A stretch of DNA of 64,000 nucleotides, taken from NCBI GenBank assembly GCA_002482645.1, contig DLGJ01000008.1:1-64000 (forward strand). The letters run 5' to 3'. Positions 34,125 to 43,237 of this stretch are shown here, piece by piece. The DNA is from Hyphomicrobiaceae bacterium UBA7697 (lineage in GTDB: Bacteria > Pseudomonadota > Alphaproteobacteria > Rhizobiales > Methyloligellaceae). The notes under the pieces were generated by a model, which did not search any database, had not been told where the DNA came from, and saw only the letters and a program-made list of their open reading frames with translations. The translations under genes and the position numbers were made by a program. Position 1 is the first letter of the stretch. The number at the start of each line of letters is the position of its first letter.

Positions 34125-35159
34125 CTAGACAAATACGGCCGGGGCCGCGGGAAAAGGTTCGGCCAGCCAGGATGGCACTGGCAAGCCCTTTTCGCGCAGG
34201 AAGCCGGGATTGAACAGCCTGCTCTGATAGCGGGTGCCGTAATCGCAGAGCACCGTGACAATGGTGTGGCCGGGGCCCATCTCCTTGGCAAGCCGCATCG
34301 CTCCGGCGACGTTGATGCCGCTGGAGCCGCCAAGGCAAAGCCCTTCCTCGCGGAGAAGGTTGAAGACCACGTCGAGAGCTTCCGCATCGGGGATTTGGAA
34401 GGCTTCGTCGACCACGGCGCCTTCGAGATTGGCCGTGATACGCCCTTGGCCGATCCCTTCGGTGATGGAGCTGCCTTCGGCCTTGAGTTCCCCATGCTTG
34501 TAATAGTTGTAGAGCGCCGCGCCCATCGGATCGGCGATGCCGATCGTCACGTTGGGATCGTGCCCCTTCAGGCCCATGGAGACGCCGGCGAGCGTGCCGC
34601 CCGTGCCCACGGCGCAGATGAAGCCGTCGACCTTGCCGTCCGTGTCGCGCCAAATCTCCTGGGCGGTCGTTTCGATATGGCCCTGCCGGTTCGCCACGTT
34701 GTCGAACTGGTTGGCCCAGATCGCGCCGTTGGGTTCGGTCTTCGCGAGAGTTTCTGCGAGGCGCCCCGAATATTTCACGTAGTTGTTGTCGTTCCTATAC
34801 GGCACGGCGGGGACTTCGATCAGCTGCGCTCCGGCCAGGCGGAGCATGTCCTTCTTCTCGTCGGATTGCGTCTCGGGAATCACGATCACGGTCTTGAGCC
34901 CGAGCGCGTCGCCCACGAGCGCCAAGCCGATCCCCGTATTTCCGGCCGTGCCCTCCACCACGGTCCCGCCCGGTCCAAGCTGGCCCTTATCCATGGCGTC
35001 GCGAATGATGAAGAGCGCGGCGCGGTCCTTCACCGACTGGCCGGGGTTCATGAACTCGGCCTTGCCGAGAATCGTGCAGCCCGTCTCTTCGGATGCGCGC
35101 TTAAGCTTGATGAGCGGCGTGTTGCCGATCGCCTCGAGAATGCCGTTGCGGTAGGTCAC
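34125..35159 (-). CDS. cysK: Cysteine synthase A (O-acetylserine sulfhydrylase)
   Basis: Makes cysteine from O-acetylserine and sulfide. A fold-type II PLP enzyme of 344 residues: K44 in NPGQSVKDRAA is the cofactor lysine, EGTAGNTGIGLA the substrate loop, and GTGGTLAGVS the phosphate-binding loop. It is slightly longer than E. coli CysK, with an extended C-terminus ending PFPAAPAVFV; related alphaproteobacterial proteins share this length. It is the first gene of the minus-strand sulfur operon; a 280-bp spacer separates it from tRNA-Leu. Confidence 0.93.
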   Translation of the reverse strand: MTYRNGILEAIGNTPLIKLKRASEETGCTILGKAEFMNPGQSVKDRAALFIIRDAMDKGQLGPGGTVVEGTAGNTGIGLALVGDALGLKTVIVIPETQSDEKKDMLRLAGAQLIEVPAVPYRNDNNYVKYSGRLAETLAKTEPNGAIWANQFDNVANRQGHIETTAQEIWRDTDGKVDGFICAVGTGGTLAGVSMGLKGHDPNVTIGIADPMGAALYNYYKHGELKAEGSSITEGIGQGRITANLEGAVVDEAFQIPDAEALDVVFNLLREEGLCLGGSSGINVAGAMRLAKEMGPGHTIVTVLCDYGTRYQSRLFNPGFLREKGLPVPSWLAEPFPAAPAVFV

Positions 35160-35439
35160 GGGGAAAAGCCTTTGGGAATCCTATTTTCCAGGCAACCTAA
35201 TGATGGCCGGAGCTTGCCGCAAGTCGCGGAAATCCCACGATACCAGCGCTCTTTGGCATCCTATTCTCCGGCGCATGCCAAGGAGAGCATACACGCGGGG
35301 CTTGAGGCATGGCCCGGCGGCACGCTTCGGCGCCCGGCCCAAATCCAGGCACATTGGGCCCTAGCAGCCGGGAAACCCCATGTGTATATAGAGCCGCGAG
35401 TGGGGTTCGATGCGAATATCCTTCGCGCAACTCCCCAAA

Positions 35440-35524
<85 letters not shown>

Positions 35525-35612
35525 ACCAACGCGTTGACTCACAACTTCGTTGGCCAGATTGACAAGGGAAGAAAGCGCCGCCTCGGCGCCGAAGGAACGG
35601 TGGATTGACGGT

Positions 35613-37001
35613 ATGAACGTCACGGAGACAAATGCAGAGGGCCTGCGCCGCGAGCTCAAAGTCGTGGTCGGCGCGGACGAGCTTGAGGAAAAGCTGGCCT
35701 CTCGCCTCGAGGAACTGAAGGGCAAGGCCCGCATCAAGGGATTTCGTCCCGGCCGGGTGCCGAAGGAGCATTTGCGCAAAGTCTATGGCCGCTCGGTCAT
35801 GGCCGAGGTCGTGCAGCAGGCGGTTCAGGAGACGAGCGAGAAGGCCATTTCGGAACGCGAGGAGCGTCCGGCCTTCCAACCGAAGGTCTCGCTTCCCGAG
35901 GACGAAGCCGAGATCAACCAGATCTTCGAGGGCACAGGCGATCTGTCCTACACGATGACCTTCGAGGTGCTACCGAAGGTGGAGGTGATGGACCTCAGCA
36001 CGATCGCCCTCGAACGTCCGACGACGCCGGTCGAGGACAAGGACATCGACGAGGCGGTCGAGCGCATCCTCGCCACCAACCAGGCCTACAACCCGAAAGA
36101 CGGCGCCGCGGAGAAGGGCGATCGCGTCACGATCGATTTCGTCGGCAAGCTCGACGGCGAGGCCTTCGAGGGCGGCACCGCGACGGACGCACCGATTACG
36201 CTCGGAGCCGGCGGCTTCATCCCGGGCTTCGAAGAAGGCTTGATGGGCGTGAAGGCCGGCGAGGAGAAGGTCGTCGACGCGACGTTCCCGGAAGAATATG
36301 GCGAGCCGAAGCTTGCCGGTAAGGCCGTTACGTTTGAAATCAAGGTCAAGGAAGTCGCCGCGCCGGAAACCCCGACACTCGACGACGACTTCGCCAAGAG
36401 CCTCGGAGCGGAGTCCGTCGCCCAGATGCGCGAGACGGTCAAGGGGCGCCTCGAGTTCGATCGCAACATGGCTTCGCGCTTGAAGGTGAAGCGCGCCTTG
36501 CTCGACGCTCTCAACGAAGGACACGATTTCGAGCTCCCGCCGACCCTCGTGGAGAACGAGTTCAACGCGATCTGGACCCAGGTGATGCACGACCTCGAAC
36601 ATTCGAAGAAGACGTTCGAGGACGAGGGCACGACCGAAGAGAAAGCCAAGGAAGAGTATCGCGGCATCGCCGAGCGGCGGGTCCGGCTCGGCCTTCTGCT
36701 CTCGGAGATCGGATCGACGAACGAAATCACGGTCTCGGACGACGAGGTCAATAAGGCGCTGATCGAACGCATTCGCCAGTTTCCCGGTCAGGAGCGGCAG
36801 GTCTACGACTTCTACCGCAACACGCCGCAGGCCCTGGCGGAGCTCCGCGCACCGATCTTCGAAGACAAGGTCGTGGATTACATCCTCGAACTGGCCAAGG
36901 TCTCCGACAAGGACGTGAGCCTCGAGGATCTCTACAAGGATCTGGACGACGGCCGTGGCCAGGATCATGACCACGATCATGAGCACGATCACGACCACTA
37001 G
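35613..37001 (+). CDS. tig: Trigger factor, ribosome-associated chaperone
   Basis: The 462-residue trigger factor binds at the ribosome exit tunnel and catalyses prolyl isomerisation. The ribosome-binding signature GFRPGRVPKE is near residue 44, the FKBP-like PPIase domain is at about 150-245 (GDRVTIDFVGKLDG, LGAGGFIPGFEEGL), and the helical substrate-binding arms follow. The last 16 residues are alternating Asp/His/Glu (DHDHDHEHDHDH), a probable metal-binding tail. ATG at 35613 is the family start. It heads the conserved tig-clpP-clpX-lon cluster. Confidence 0.96.
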   Translation: MNVTETNAEGLRRELKVVVGADELEEKLASRLEELKGKARIKGFRPGRVPKEHLRKVYGRSVMAEVVQQAVQETSEKAISEREERPAFQPKVSLPEDEAEINQIFEGTGDLSYTMTFEVLPKVEVMDLSTIALERPTTPVEDKDIDEAVERILATNQAYNPKDGAAEKGDRVTIDFVGKLDGEAFEGGTATDAPITLGAGGFIPGFEEGLMGVKAGEEKVVDATFPEEYGEPKLAGKAVTFEIKVKEVAAPETPTLDDDFAKSLGAESVAQMRETVKGRLEFDRNMASRLKVKRALLDALNEGHDFELPPTLVENEFNAIWTQVMHDLEHSKKTFEDEGTTEEKAKEEYRGIAERRVRLGLLLSEIGSTNEITVSDDEVNKALIERIRQFPGQERQVYDFYRNTPQALAELRAPIFEDKVVDYILELAKVSDKDVSLEDLYKDLDDGRGQDHDHDHEHDHDH

Positions 37002-37047
37002 GCGTTCGCGCCGAGCGGCTGGGGGCCGGGCCAAAGGAGCAGGGTCC

Positions 37048-37104
37048 AAAGGTCTTTAACCGAGGGTCCTTAACGCAGGGTCCTTAACGCAAGGTCCTTA
37101 ACGA
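37048..37104 (+). repeat. 14-bp tandem repeat between tig and clpP
   Basis: Two identical units AGGGTCCTTAACGC (37063-37076, 37077-37090) are flanked by a close copy at 37091-37104 and a weaker one at 37048-37062. The array lies in the clpP leader, 119 bp upstream of its ATG. Confidence 0.85.
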
Positions 37105-37222
37105 AGGTCGCCGGGCCCTCTTCCGTTTCGGGTCCCGAGCACATATTTTCGGGAAATCCCCCAAGGGCGAATCAAAGGGGCCGGCGCTTGCCGGCCCATC
37201 CGCCCCGAGAAACAGGAAATTC

Positions 37223-37873
37223 ATGCAAAATCCGGTCGAAACATACATGAGCACGCTCGTTCCCATGGTGGTCGAGCAAACCAATCGCGGCGAGCGCGCC
37301 TACGACATCTATTCGCGCCTGCTCAAGGAGCGGATCATCTTCGTCACGGGGCCGATCGAGGACCACGTGGCCTCGCTCATCACCGCACAGCTTCTGTTTT
37401 TGGAGGCCGAGAACCCCAAGAAAGAGATCTCGATGTACATCAACTCGCCAGGCGGCGTGGTGACGTCGGGAATGGCGATCTACGACACGATGCAGTTCGT
37501 GCGGCCGCCCGTTTCCACCCTGTGCATCGGCCAGGCCGCGTCCATGGGATCGCTGTTGCTGTGCGCGGGCGAGAAGGGCATGCGCTATGCGTTGCCGAAC
37601 GCCCGGATCATGCTCCATCAGCCGTCCGGCGGCTTCCAGGGTCAGGCGAGCGACATCGAGCGCCACGCCGAGGACATCATCAAAATGAAGCGCCGGCTGA
37701 ATGAGATCTATGTCCATCACACCGGCAAGGATTACGACACGATCGAGCAGACACTGGACCGCGACTTCTTCTTCACGGCCGAGGAGGCGCGCAAATTCGG
37801 TCTGGTCGACGAGGTGGTCGACAAGCGGCAGGCCGAGGCACCGAAGGAAGAAGAGACGGCATCGGCAAGTTGA
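37223..37873 (+). CDS. clpP: ATP-dependent Clp protease proteolytic subunit
   Basis: A 216-residue serine peptidase that forms the ClpP tetradecamer. Catalytic S107 is in GQAASMGS and H132 in MLHQPSGG, with the Asp in the DRDFFFTAEEA region. The N-terminal loop and axial pore region (NPVETYMSTLVPMVVEQTNRGERAYDI) and the Glu/Lys-rich C-terminus are normal for Alphaproteobacteria. clpX follows after 293 bp. A short hairpin (GGCACG/CGTGCC, 37940-37959) lies in that spacer. Confidence 0.97.
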   Translation: MQNPVETYMSTLVPMVVEQTNRGERAYDIYSRLLKERIIFVTGPIEDHVASLITAQLLFLEAENPKKEISMYINSPGGVVTSGMAIYDTMQFVRPPVSTLCIGQAASMGSLLLCAGEKGMRYALPNARIMLHQPSGGFQGQASDIERHAEDIIKMKRRLNEIYVHHTGKDYDTIEQTLDRDFFFTAEEARKFGLVDEVVDKRQAEAPKEEETASAS

Positions 37874-38166
37874 GCCTCGTCGCACGCCGGCAAGGTGCCA
37901 TTGGCGCTAAGAGGTTTTGGGCCGGCCGGGGGCCTTGGCGGCACGGCGCAAATCGTGCCACCATACCGACTCGGGATTTGGCCTATAGCGAGGATTTGCG
38001 CGATTAATCAATCCTTGATCAGTGCCCCCTCAACATGGTCAGATTGGAAATCGCGCTCCATTTCTAGAGGAGTTGCCATCGCCTTGCCGGGCGGATTTGG
38101 CCATTGGGACGCGCGCGGCGAACCGCACGCGTTGAGCAGCAACCAAGAACATTTGGATATTGAGGA

Positions 38167-39432
38167 ATGAGCAAGGTGAGCGGAACGGACTCCAAAAATA
38201 CCCTCTACTGCTCTTTCTGCGGCAAGAGCCAGCACGAGGTCCGCAAACTTATCGCTGGGCCGACCGTGTTCATCTGCGATGAATGCGTTGAGCTTTGCAT
38301 GGACATTATTCGCGAAGAGAACAAGAGTTCTCTCGTGAAGTCCCGCGATGGCGTCCCGACGCCCCAGGAGATTTGCCAGGTCCTCGACGATTACGTCATC
38401 GGCCAGGACTACGCCAAGCGCGTACTCTCGGTTGCGGTTCACAATCATTACAAGCGGTTGAACCACTCCGGCAAGAATTCGGATGTGGAGCTCGCCAAGT
38501 CGAACATTCTCCTGATCGGGCCCACGGGCTGCGGCAAAACGTTGCTCGCGCAGACTCTGGCCCGCATTCTGGACGTGCCGTTCACCATGGCCGACGCGAC
38601 CACGCTGACCGAAGCGGGCTATGTCGGCGAGGACGTCGAAAACATCATTTTGAAGCTGCTGCAGTCGGCCGACTACAATGTCGAGCGGGCGCAGCGCGGC
38701 ATCGTTTATATCGACGAGGTCGATAAGATCAGCCGGAAGTCCGACAATCCCTCGATCACCCGCGACGTTTCGGGCGAGGGTGTGCAGCAGGCGCTTCTGA
38801 AGATCATGGAAGGGACCGTCGCCTCGGTTCCTCCGCAAGGCGGCCGCAAGCATCCGCAGCAGGAGTTCCTGCAGGTCGACACCACGAACATTCTGTTCGT
38901 TTGCGGCGGCGCGTTTGCCGGTCTCGAGAAGATCATTTCGGCGCGCGGCCGGTCCACCTCGATCGGGTTCGGCGCCAAGGTGGAGATGGTCGACGAGCGC
39001 CGCACGGGCGATATCCTGCGGAAAATCGAGCCGGAGGACTTGCTGAGATTCGGCCTCATCCCCGAATTCATCGGCCGTGTTCCGGTGATCGCCACACTCG
39101 ACGATCTCGACGAGAGCGCGCTGATCCGCATCCTGACCGAGCCGAAGAATGCCCTGGTGCGCCAATATCAGCGGCTGTTCGAAATGGAGGACGTGCAGCT
39201 TTCGTTTGCCGACGAAGCGCTGCTCGCCATCGCCAAGAAGGCCATCGAACGCAAGACGGGCGCCCGCGGTCTCCGCTCCATCATGGAGGGTATCCTGCTC
39301 GACACGATGTTCGAGCTGCCCAGCATGCGCGGGGTCGAAGAGGTCGTGATCAGCGCCGAGGTGGTCGATGGCAAGGCACGGCCGTTGCGGATCTACTCGG
39401 ACCGGCAGGAGGAGGTCGGCACCAGCGCCTGA
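38167..39432 (+). CDS. clpX: Clp protease ATP-binding subunit ClpX
   Basis: AAA+ unfoldase of 421 residues that feeds substrates to ClpP. The N-terminal zinc-binding domain has four cysteines (CSFCGKS and CDECVELC), Walker A is GPTGCGKTLLAQ near 117-128, Walker B is IVYIDEVDKI, and the ClpP-binding loop lies in the segment after the sensor region. The ending RQEEVGTSA is ordinary. The stop codon TGA is the first base triplet of a 13-bp tandem repeat. Confidence 0.97.
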   Translation: MSKVSGTDSKNTLYCSFCGKSQHEVRKLIAGPTVFICDECVELCMDIIREENKSSLVKSRDGVPTPQEICQVLDDYVIGQDYAKRVLSVAVHNHYKRLNHSGKNSDVELAKSNILLIGPTGCGKTLLAQTLARILDVPFTMADATTLTEAGYVGEDVENIILKLLQSADYNVERAQRGIVYIDEVDKISRKSDNPSITRDVSGEGVQQALLKIMEGTVASVPPQGGRKHPQQEFLQVDTTNILFVCGGAFAGLEKIISARGRSTSIGFGAKVEMVDERRTGDILRKIEPEDLLRFGLIPEFIGRVPVIATLDDLDESALIRILTEPKNALVRQYQRLFEMEDVQLSFADEALLAIAKKAIERKTGARGLRSIMEGILLDTMFELPSMRGVEEVVISAEVVDGKARPLRIYSDRQEEVGTSA

Positions 39433-39460
39433 CCCCAGCGTCTGACCCCAGGGTCTGACC
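39430..39460 (+). repeat. 13-bp tandem repeat beginning at the clpX stop codon
   Basis: TGACCCCAGCGTC (39430-39442) and TGACCCCAGGGTC (39443-39455) are followed by a third partial copy TGACC. Because the unit is 13 bp, the three TGAs fall in three different reading frames directly after clpX. Confidence 0.85.
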
Positions 39461-39763
39461 GTTGTCCACACGATTGTCGGCTTGATGGGGTGTCCGAATC
39501 CCGCTCTCATAGGTGTGAACGGGGTTCGGGACCTGCGTCAGCTCCGGTACTTGACGGAGAGGCGGCCGACCGCCACTTTCCGGGATGGGCGAGCCGGCAT
39601 GGCGCAGTGGCCCGGCCTGGCGAAAGCCGGGAGAATACAATCCGGTAGGCCATTCGAACGAACGATGGGGGCGCCTGGACCGGTGTTTCGCGAAAGCGGC
39701 CTCTTTGGTCCGCACAGAAGGCGGCCTCTTTGGTCCGCACAGAAGGAAGGCGACGGAAAAGAC
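39433..39763. other. 331-bp spacer between clpX and lon
   Basis: No gene is supported here. It contains the end of the TGACC repeat next to clpX and a perfect 25-bp duplication just before lon. The open frame that runs from here into lon is simply the upstream extension of the lon frame, without family similarity or a ribosome binding site. I see no convincing heat-shock sigma factor promoter by eye. Confidence 0.4.
39696..39745 (+). repeat. Perfect 25-bp tandem duplication upstream of lon
   Basis: Copies at 39696-39720 and 39721-39745 are identical (each begins GCGGCCTCTT and ends CACAGAAG). The second copy ends 18 bp before the lon ATG, and its terminal AGAAGGAAGG supplies the purine-rich ribosome-binding region. 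Confidence 0.9.
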
Positions 39764-42193
39764 ATGACTGACACAATCCCGTCCGTGACCGAGGAAGGCG
39801 CCCAGGAACTTTATCCGGTGCTCCCGCTTCGCGACATCGTGGTCTTTCCTTACATGATCGTGCCGCTCTTTGTCGGCCGCGAGAAATCCATCGCGGCGCT
39901 CGAAGAAGTGATGCGGACCGACAGGCAGATCCTACTGGTCGCTCAGAAGAATGCATCCGACGACGAGCCGACGGCCGACGGCATTTACGACATGGGCACG
40001 CTCGCCTCTGTCTTGCAGCTCTTGAAGCTGCCGGACGGAACGGTGAAGGTCCTTGTCGAAGGCTCGCGCCGGGCCGTCATCAAGACCTATACCGACAACG
40101 AGAATTACTTCGAGGCCGAGATCGAGCCGGTCGAGGAAGAGGTTGGCGCCGAGAACGAAATCGAGGCGCTGGCGCGCTCGGTCGTGTCGCAGTTCGAGAG
40201 CTATGTGAAGCTCAACAAGAAGATCTCGCCCGAGGTTCTCGGCACGACGAGCCACATCGAGGACTACTCGAAGCTGGCCGACACCATCGCCTCGCACCTC
40301 GCCATCAAGATCGGCGAGAAGCAGCAGATCCTCGAGATCACCTCCGTCTCCGGGCGGCTGGAGCGCGTCTTCACGCTCATGGAGAGCGAAATCTCCGTGC
40401 TCCAGGTCGAGCGCAAGATCAGAAGCCGCGTGAAGCGTCAAATGGAGAAGACGCAGCGCGAGTACTATCTGAACGAGCAGATGAAGGCGATCCAGAAGGA
40501 ACTCGGCGACAGCGAAGAGGGCCGGGACGATCTGGCCGAGCTCGAACAGAAGATCGAGAAGACCAAGCTGACGCGCGAGGCGCGCGAGAAGGCCATGGGC
40601 GAGCTGAAGAAGCTGCGCCAGATGAGCCCGATGTCGGCGGAAGCGACGGTCGTCCGCAACTATCTCGACTGGCTGCTGTCGATCCCGTGGGGCTCCAAGG
40701 GCAAGGTCAAGCGCGACCTCGACGACGCGCAAAAAATCCTCGACCACGACCATTACGGGCTCGAAAAGGTCAAGGACCGGATCGTCGAGTATCTCGCCGT
40801 CCAGAACCGCACCAACATGCTGAAAGGGCCGATCCTGTGCCTCGTCGGACCGCCCGGCGTCGGCAAGACCTCGCTCGGCAAGTCGATCGCCAAGTCCACG
40901 GGCCGCGAATTCGTGCGCATGAGCCTTGGTGGCGTCCGCGACGAAGCGGAAATCCGCGGCCACCGCCGGACCTATATCGGGTCGATGCCGGGCAAGGTCA
41001 TCCAGTCCATGCGGAAGGCCAAGAAAGTCAATCCGCTCTTCCTCCTGGACGAGATCGACAAGATGGGCGCCGATTTCCGTGGCGATCCGGCCTCGGCGCT
41101 GCTCGAGGTGCTGGACCCGGAACAGAACAACACCTTCAACGACCACTATCTGGAGGTCGACTACGACCTGTCGAACGTCATGTTCGTGACCACGGCGAAC
41201 ACGCTGAACATCCCGCCGGCGCTGATGGACCGGATGGAGATCATTCGCATCGCCGGATACACCGAGGACGAGAAGATCGAGATCGCCCGGCGGCACTTGA
41301 TCCCCGAGCAGGTGAAGAATCACGGGCTCGAGGCAGAAGAGTTCGCCCTTGACGACGAGGCCTTGCAGGAACTCATTCGCCGCTACACGCGCGAAGCCGG
41401 GGTCCGCAGTCTCGAACGCGAATTGGCGAAGCTCGCCCGCAAGGCGGTGAAGGAGCTTTTGACCACCGAACACAAGACCGTCACGGTGACCGGCGACAAT
41501 CTCTCGGACTATCTGGGCGTGCCCAAATTCCGCTATGGCGAGGCCGAGCTGGAGGATCAGGTCGGCGTCGTCACCGGGCTCGCCTGGACCGAGGTCGGCG
41601 GCGAGATCCTGACCGTGGAAGGCGTCATGATGCCCGGCAAGGGCAAGATGACCGTCACGGGCAATCTCCGCGACGTCATGAAGGAATCGATCCAGGCCGC
41701 GAATGCCTATGTGCGTTCCAGGGCCGTCGATTTCGGCATCGAGCCGCCTCTGTTCGAGCGCCGGGATATTCACGTGCACGTTCCCGAGGGCGCCACACCG
41801 AAGGACGGACCGTCCGCCGGCGTGGCCATGGCGACCGCCATCATTTCGCTCATGACCGGAATTCCGGTGAAGCGCGACGTCGCCATGACCGGCGAGATCA
41901 CCTTGCGCGGCCGCGTGCTGCCCATTGGCGGTCTCAAGGAGAAGATGCTGGCGGCGCTGCGCGCGGGCATCAAGACCGTCATTATCCCCGAGGAGAACGT
42001 CAAGGATCTCGCGGAGATACCGGACAAGCTTAAGAATAAGCTTGAGATCATGCCCGTCTCGCGCGTCGAGGAAGTCTTGAAGATCGCCTTCACGCGGACG
42101 CCTCAACCCATCGTGTGGGAGGAGGAAGGCGAGGGCGCTTCGCAGGTCGTTCCTTCGAAAGACGATGCGGGACCGGGCCTCACCGCGCACTGA
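39764..42193 (+). CDS. lon: ATP-dependent protease Lon
   Basis: An 809-residue AAA+ serine protease that degrades misfolded and regulatory proteins. The N-terminal LON domain (LPLRDIVVFPYMIVPLFVGR) is followed by a coiled-coil arm, the AAA+ module with Walker A GPPGVGKTSLGK and Walker B LFLLDEIDKM, and a C-terminal protease domain with S684 in KDGPSAG and K727 in GGLKEKM. I start at the ATG at 39764, as in homologues; the same frame is open 282 bp further upstream without conserved sequence. Confidence 0.97.
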   Translation: MTDTIPSVTEEGAQELYPVLPLRDIVVFPYMIVPLFVGREKSIAALEEVMRTDRQILLVAQKNASDDEPTADGIYDMGTLASVLQLLKLPDGTVKVLVEGSRRAVIKTYTDNENYFEAEIEPVEEEVGAENEIEALARSVVSQFESYVKLNKKISPEVLGTTSHIEDYSKLADTIASHLAIKIGEKQQILEITSVSGRLERVFTLMESEISVLQVERKIRSRVKRQMEKTQREYYLNEQMKAIQKELGDSEEGRDDLAELEQKIEKTKLTREAREKAMGELKKLRQMSPMSAEATVVRNYLDWLLSIPWGSKGKVKRDLDDAQKILDHDHYGLEKVKDRIVEYLAVQNRTNMLKGPILCLVGPPGVGKTSLGKSIAKSTGREFVRMSLGGVRDEAEIRGHRRTYIGSMPGKVIQSMRKAKKVNPLFLLDEIDKMGADFRGDPASALLEVLDPEQNNTFNDHYLEVDYDLSNVMFVTTANTLNIPPALMDRMEIIRIAGYTEDEKIEIARRHLIPEQVKNHGLEAEEFALDDEALQELIRRYTREAGVRSLERELAKLARKAVKELLTTEHKTVTVTGDNLSDYLGVPKFRYGEAELEDQVGVVTGLAWTEVGGEILTVEGVMMPGKGKMTVTGNLRDVMKESIQAANAYVRSRAVDFGIEPPLFERRDIHVHVPEGATPKDGPSAGVAMATAIISLMTGIPVKRDVAMTGEITLRGRVLPIGGLKEKMLAALRAGIKTVIIPEENVKDLAEIPDKLKNKLEIMPVSRVEEVLKIAFTRTPQPIVWEEEGEGASQVVPSKDDAGPGLTAH

Positions 42194-42400
42194 TCCCGGC
42201 CGCCGCCCCCCAAGCGCCGCCGCGCTAAGGCCGCAATCCTGTGAACGCGGGTTATGCACTGATTCGCCCAAGAATGTTGATTTTCCGGGCTTTTTGCGCG
42301 AGTCATACACTTCTTGTTTGTGAATCGGAGCGTACCCCAAGCGGGCCCAAGGGTTCAGAACAAGCGCCCTAACCATAGGGCCGAGCGAAAGGATAAAGCC

Positions 42401-42676
42401 GTGAACAAAGCAGAGCTGGTCGCCCAAGTGGCGAAGGAATCCGATTTGTCGAAGGATGCTGCCGAGAAGGCCGTGGACGCGACGTTCAAGAACATCGAGA
42501 AGGCCTTGAGCGACGGCGACACTGTTCGCATCGTCGGCTTTGGGAATTTTCAGGTCGCGCAGCGCAAGGCCACGACGGGCCGCAACCCGCGTACGGGCGC
42601 CGAGGTGCAGATTCCGGCGTCGCGCGTTCCCAAGTTCCGTGCCGGCAAGGCTCTCAAAGAGGCGGTCAACGCCTAG
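42401..42676 (+). CDS. hupB: HU family DNA-binding protein
   Basis: A 91-residue nucleoid protein that bends DNA as a dimer. It has MNKAELVAQVA at the start, the FGNFQVAQRKATTGRNPRTG beta-arm region containing the DNA-intercalating Asn-Pro, and RVPKFRAGKALKEAVN at the end. The start is GTG at 42401 with AAAGGA upstream. The lon-hupB order is widely conserved in Proteobacteria. A terminator follows at 42709. Confidence 0.97.
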   Translation: MNKAELVAQVAKESDLSKDAAEKAVDATFKNIEKALSDGDTVRIVGFGNFQVAQRKATTGRNPRTGAEVQIPASRVPKFRAGKALKEAVNA

Positions 42677-42708
42677 GCCGTTGCCGATACGCATTCAGCG
42701 GAATTTGG

Positions 42709-42743
42709 GCGAAGCCTCACGGATGCGTGGGGCTTCGCCTTTT
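42709..42743 (+). terminator. Rho-independent terminator after hupB
   Basis: GCGAAGCC (42709-42716) pairs with GGCTTCGC (42731-42738), followed by CTTTTC. It is a good intrinsic terminator shape. Confidence 0.75.
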
Positions 42744-42833
42744 CAATTGAAATAGCGCGAGTGAAATAACGCGTACCGGCCCCGCCGCGCTCTTGGCAGG
42801 GCGGCCATCTTGCTCTAACGCTTCGGGCCGGTC

Positions 42834-42909
42834 GGGCGGTTAGCTCAGTTGGTAGAGCGCCACGTTTACACCGTGGATGTCGGCAGTTCGAGCCTGTCAC
42901 CGCCCACCA
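42834..42909 (+). tRNA. tRNA-Val (anticodon UAC)
   Basis: A 76-nt cloverleaf: acceptor GGGCGGT/ACCGCCC, anticodon stem CCACG/CGTGG, loop TTTACAC with anticodon TAC, T-loop GTTCGAGCC, discriminator A and CCA. Confidence 0.96.
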
Positions 42910-43110
42910 TTCCGGACCGGAACCGTGTCCGGTCTTCTTCTCCGGCAGGGCCCAAATGGGCCGCTGAAGCGGAGCGGCGTAGGACGAAAACGACCAAGCG
43001 GCATCTCGCCGCAATTCATCCTACGCTCTTTACCCAGCTTGCCTTGACTTGCAAAATCCAAGGCCGTACATGCTGGGGATCGCCTCCGGCCGTGGTTTAG
43101 CGGCCCGGTG

Positions 43111-43187
<77 letters not shown>

Positions 43188-43237
43188 CTTTGGCCCGTCG
43201 ACGCGCGTAAGACGATGGAAGAAGGCTTATATGAGCC

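Noticed and set aside
37980..38166. A heat-shock sigma factor promoter upstream of clpX
   Set aside because: CTTGA occurs near 38010 but no CCCC/AT-type -10 is at an acceptable distance, so it is not reported as a feature.
37048..39745. Short tandem repeats in the clp/lon region considered as a CRISPR array
   Set aside because: Units are 13-25 bp, directly adjacent, with no spacers and no cas genes nearby.
39482..39763. A 94-residue N-terminal extension of Lon
   Set aside because: The extension has no similarity to LON domains, contains the 25-bp duplication, and the ATG at 39764 matches homologues with a good purine-rich site.
39932..42694. A 920-codon open frame on the minus strand across lon and hupB
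   Set aside because: It is antisense to two unmistakable genes, has no family motifs, and is the expected by-product of high-GC codon bias.
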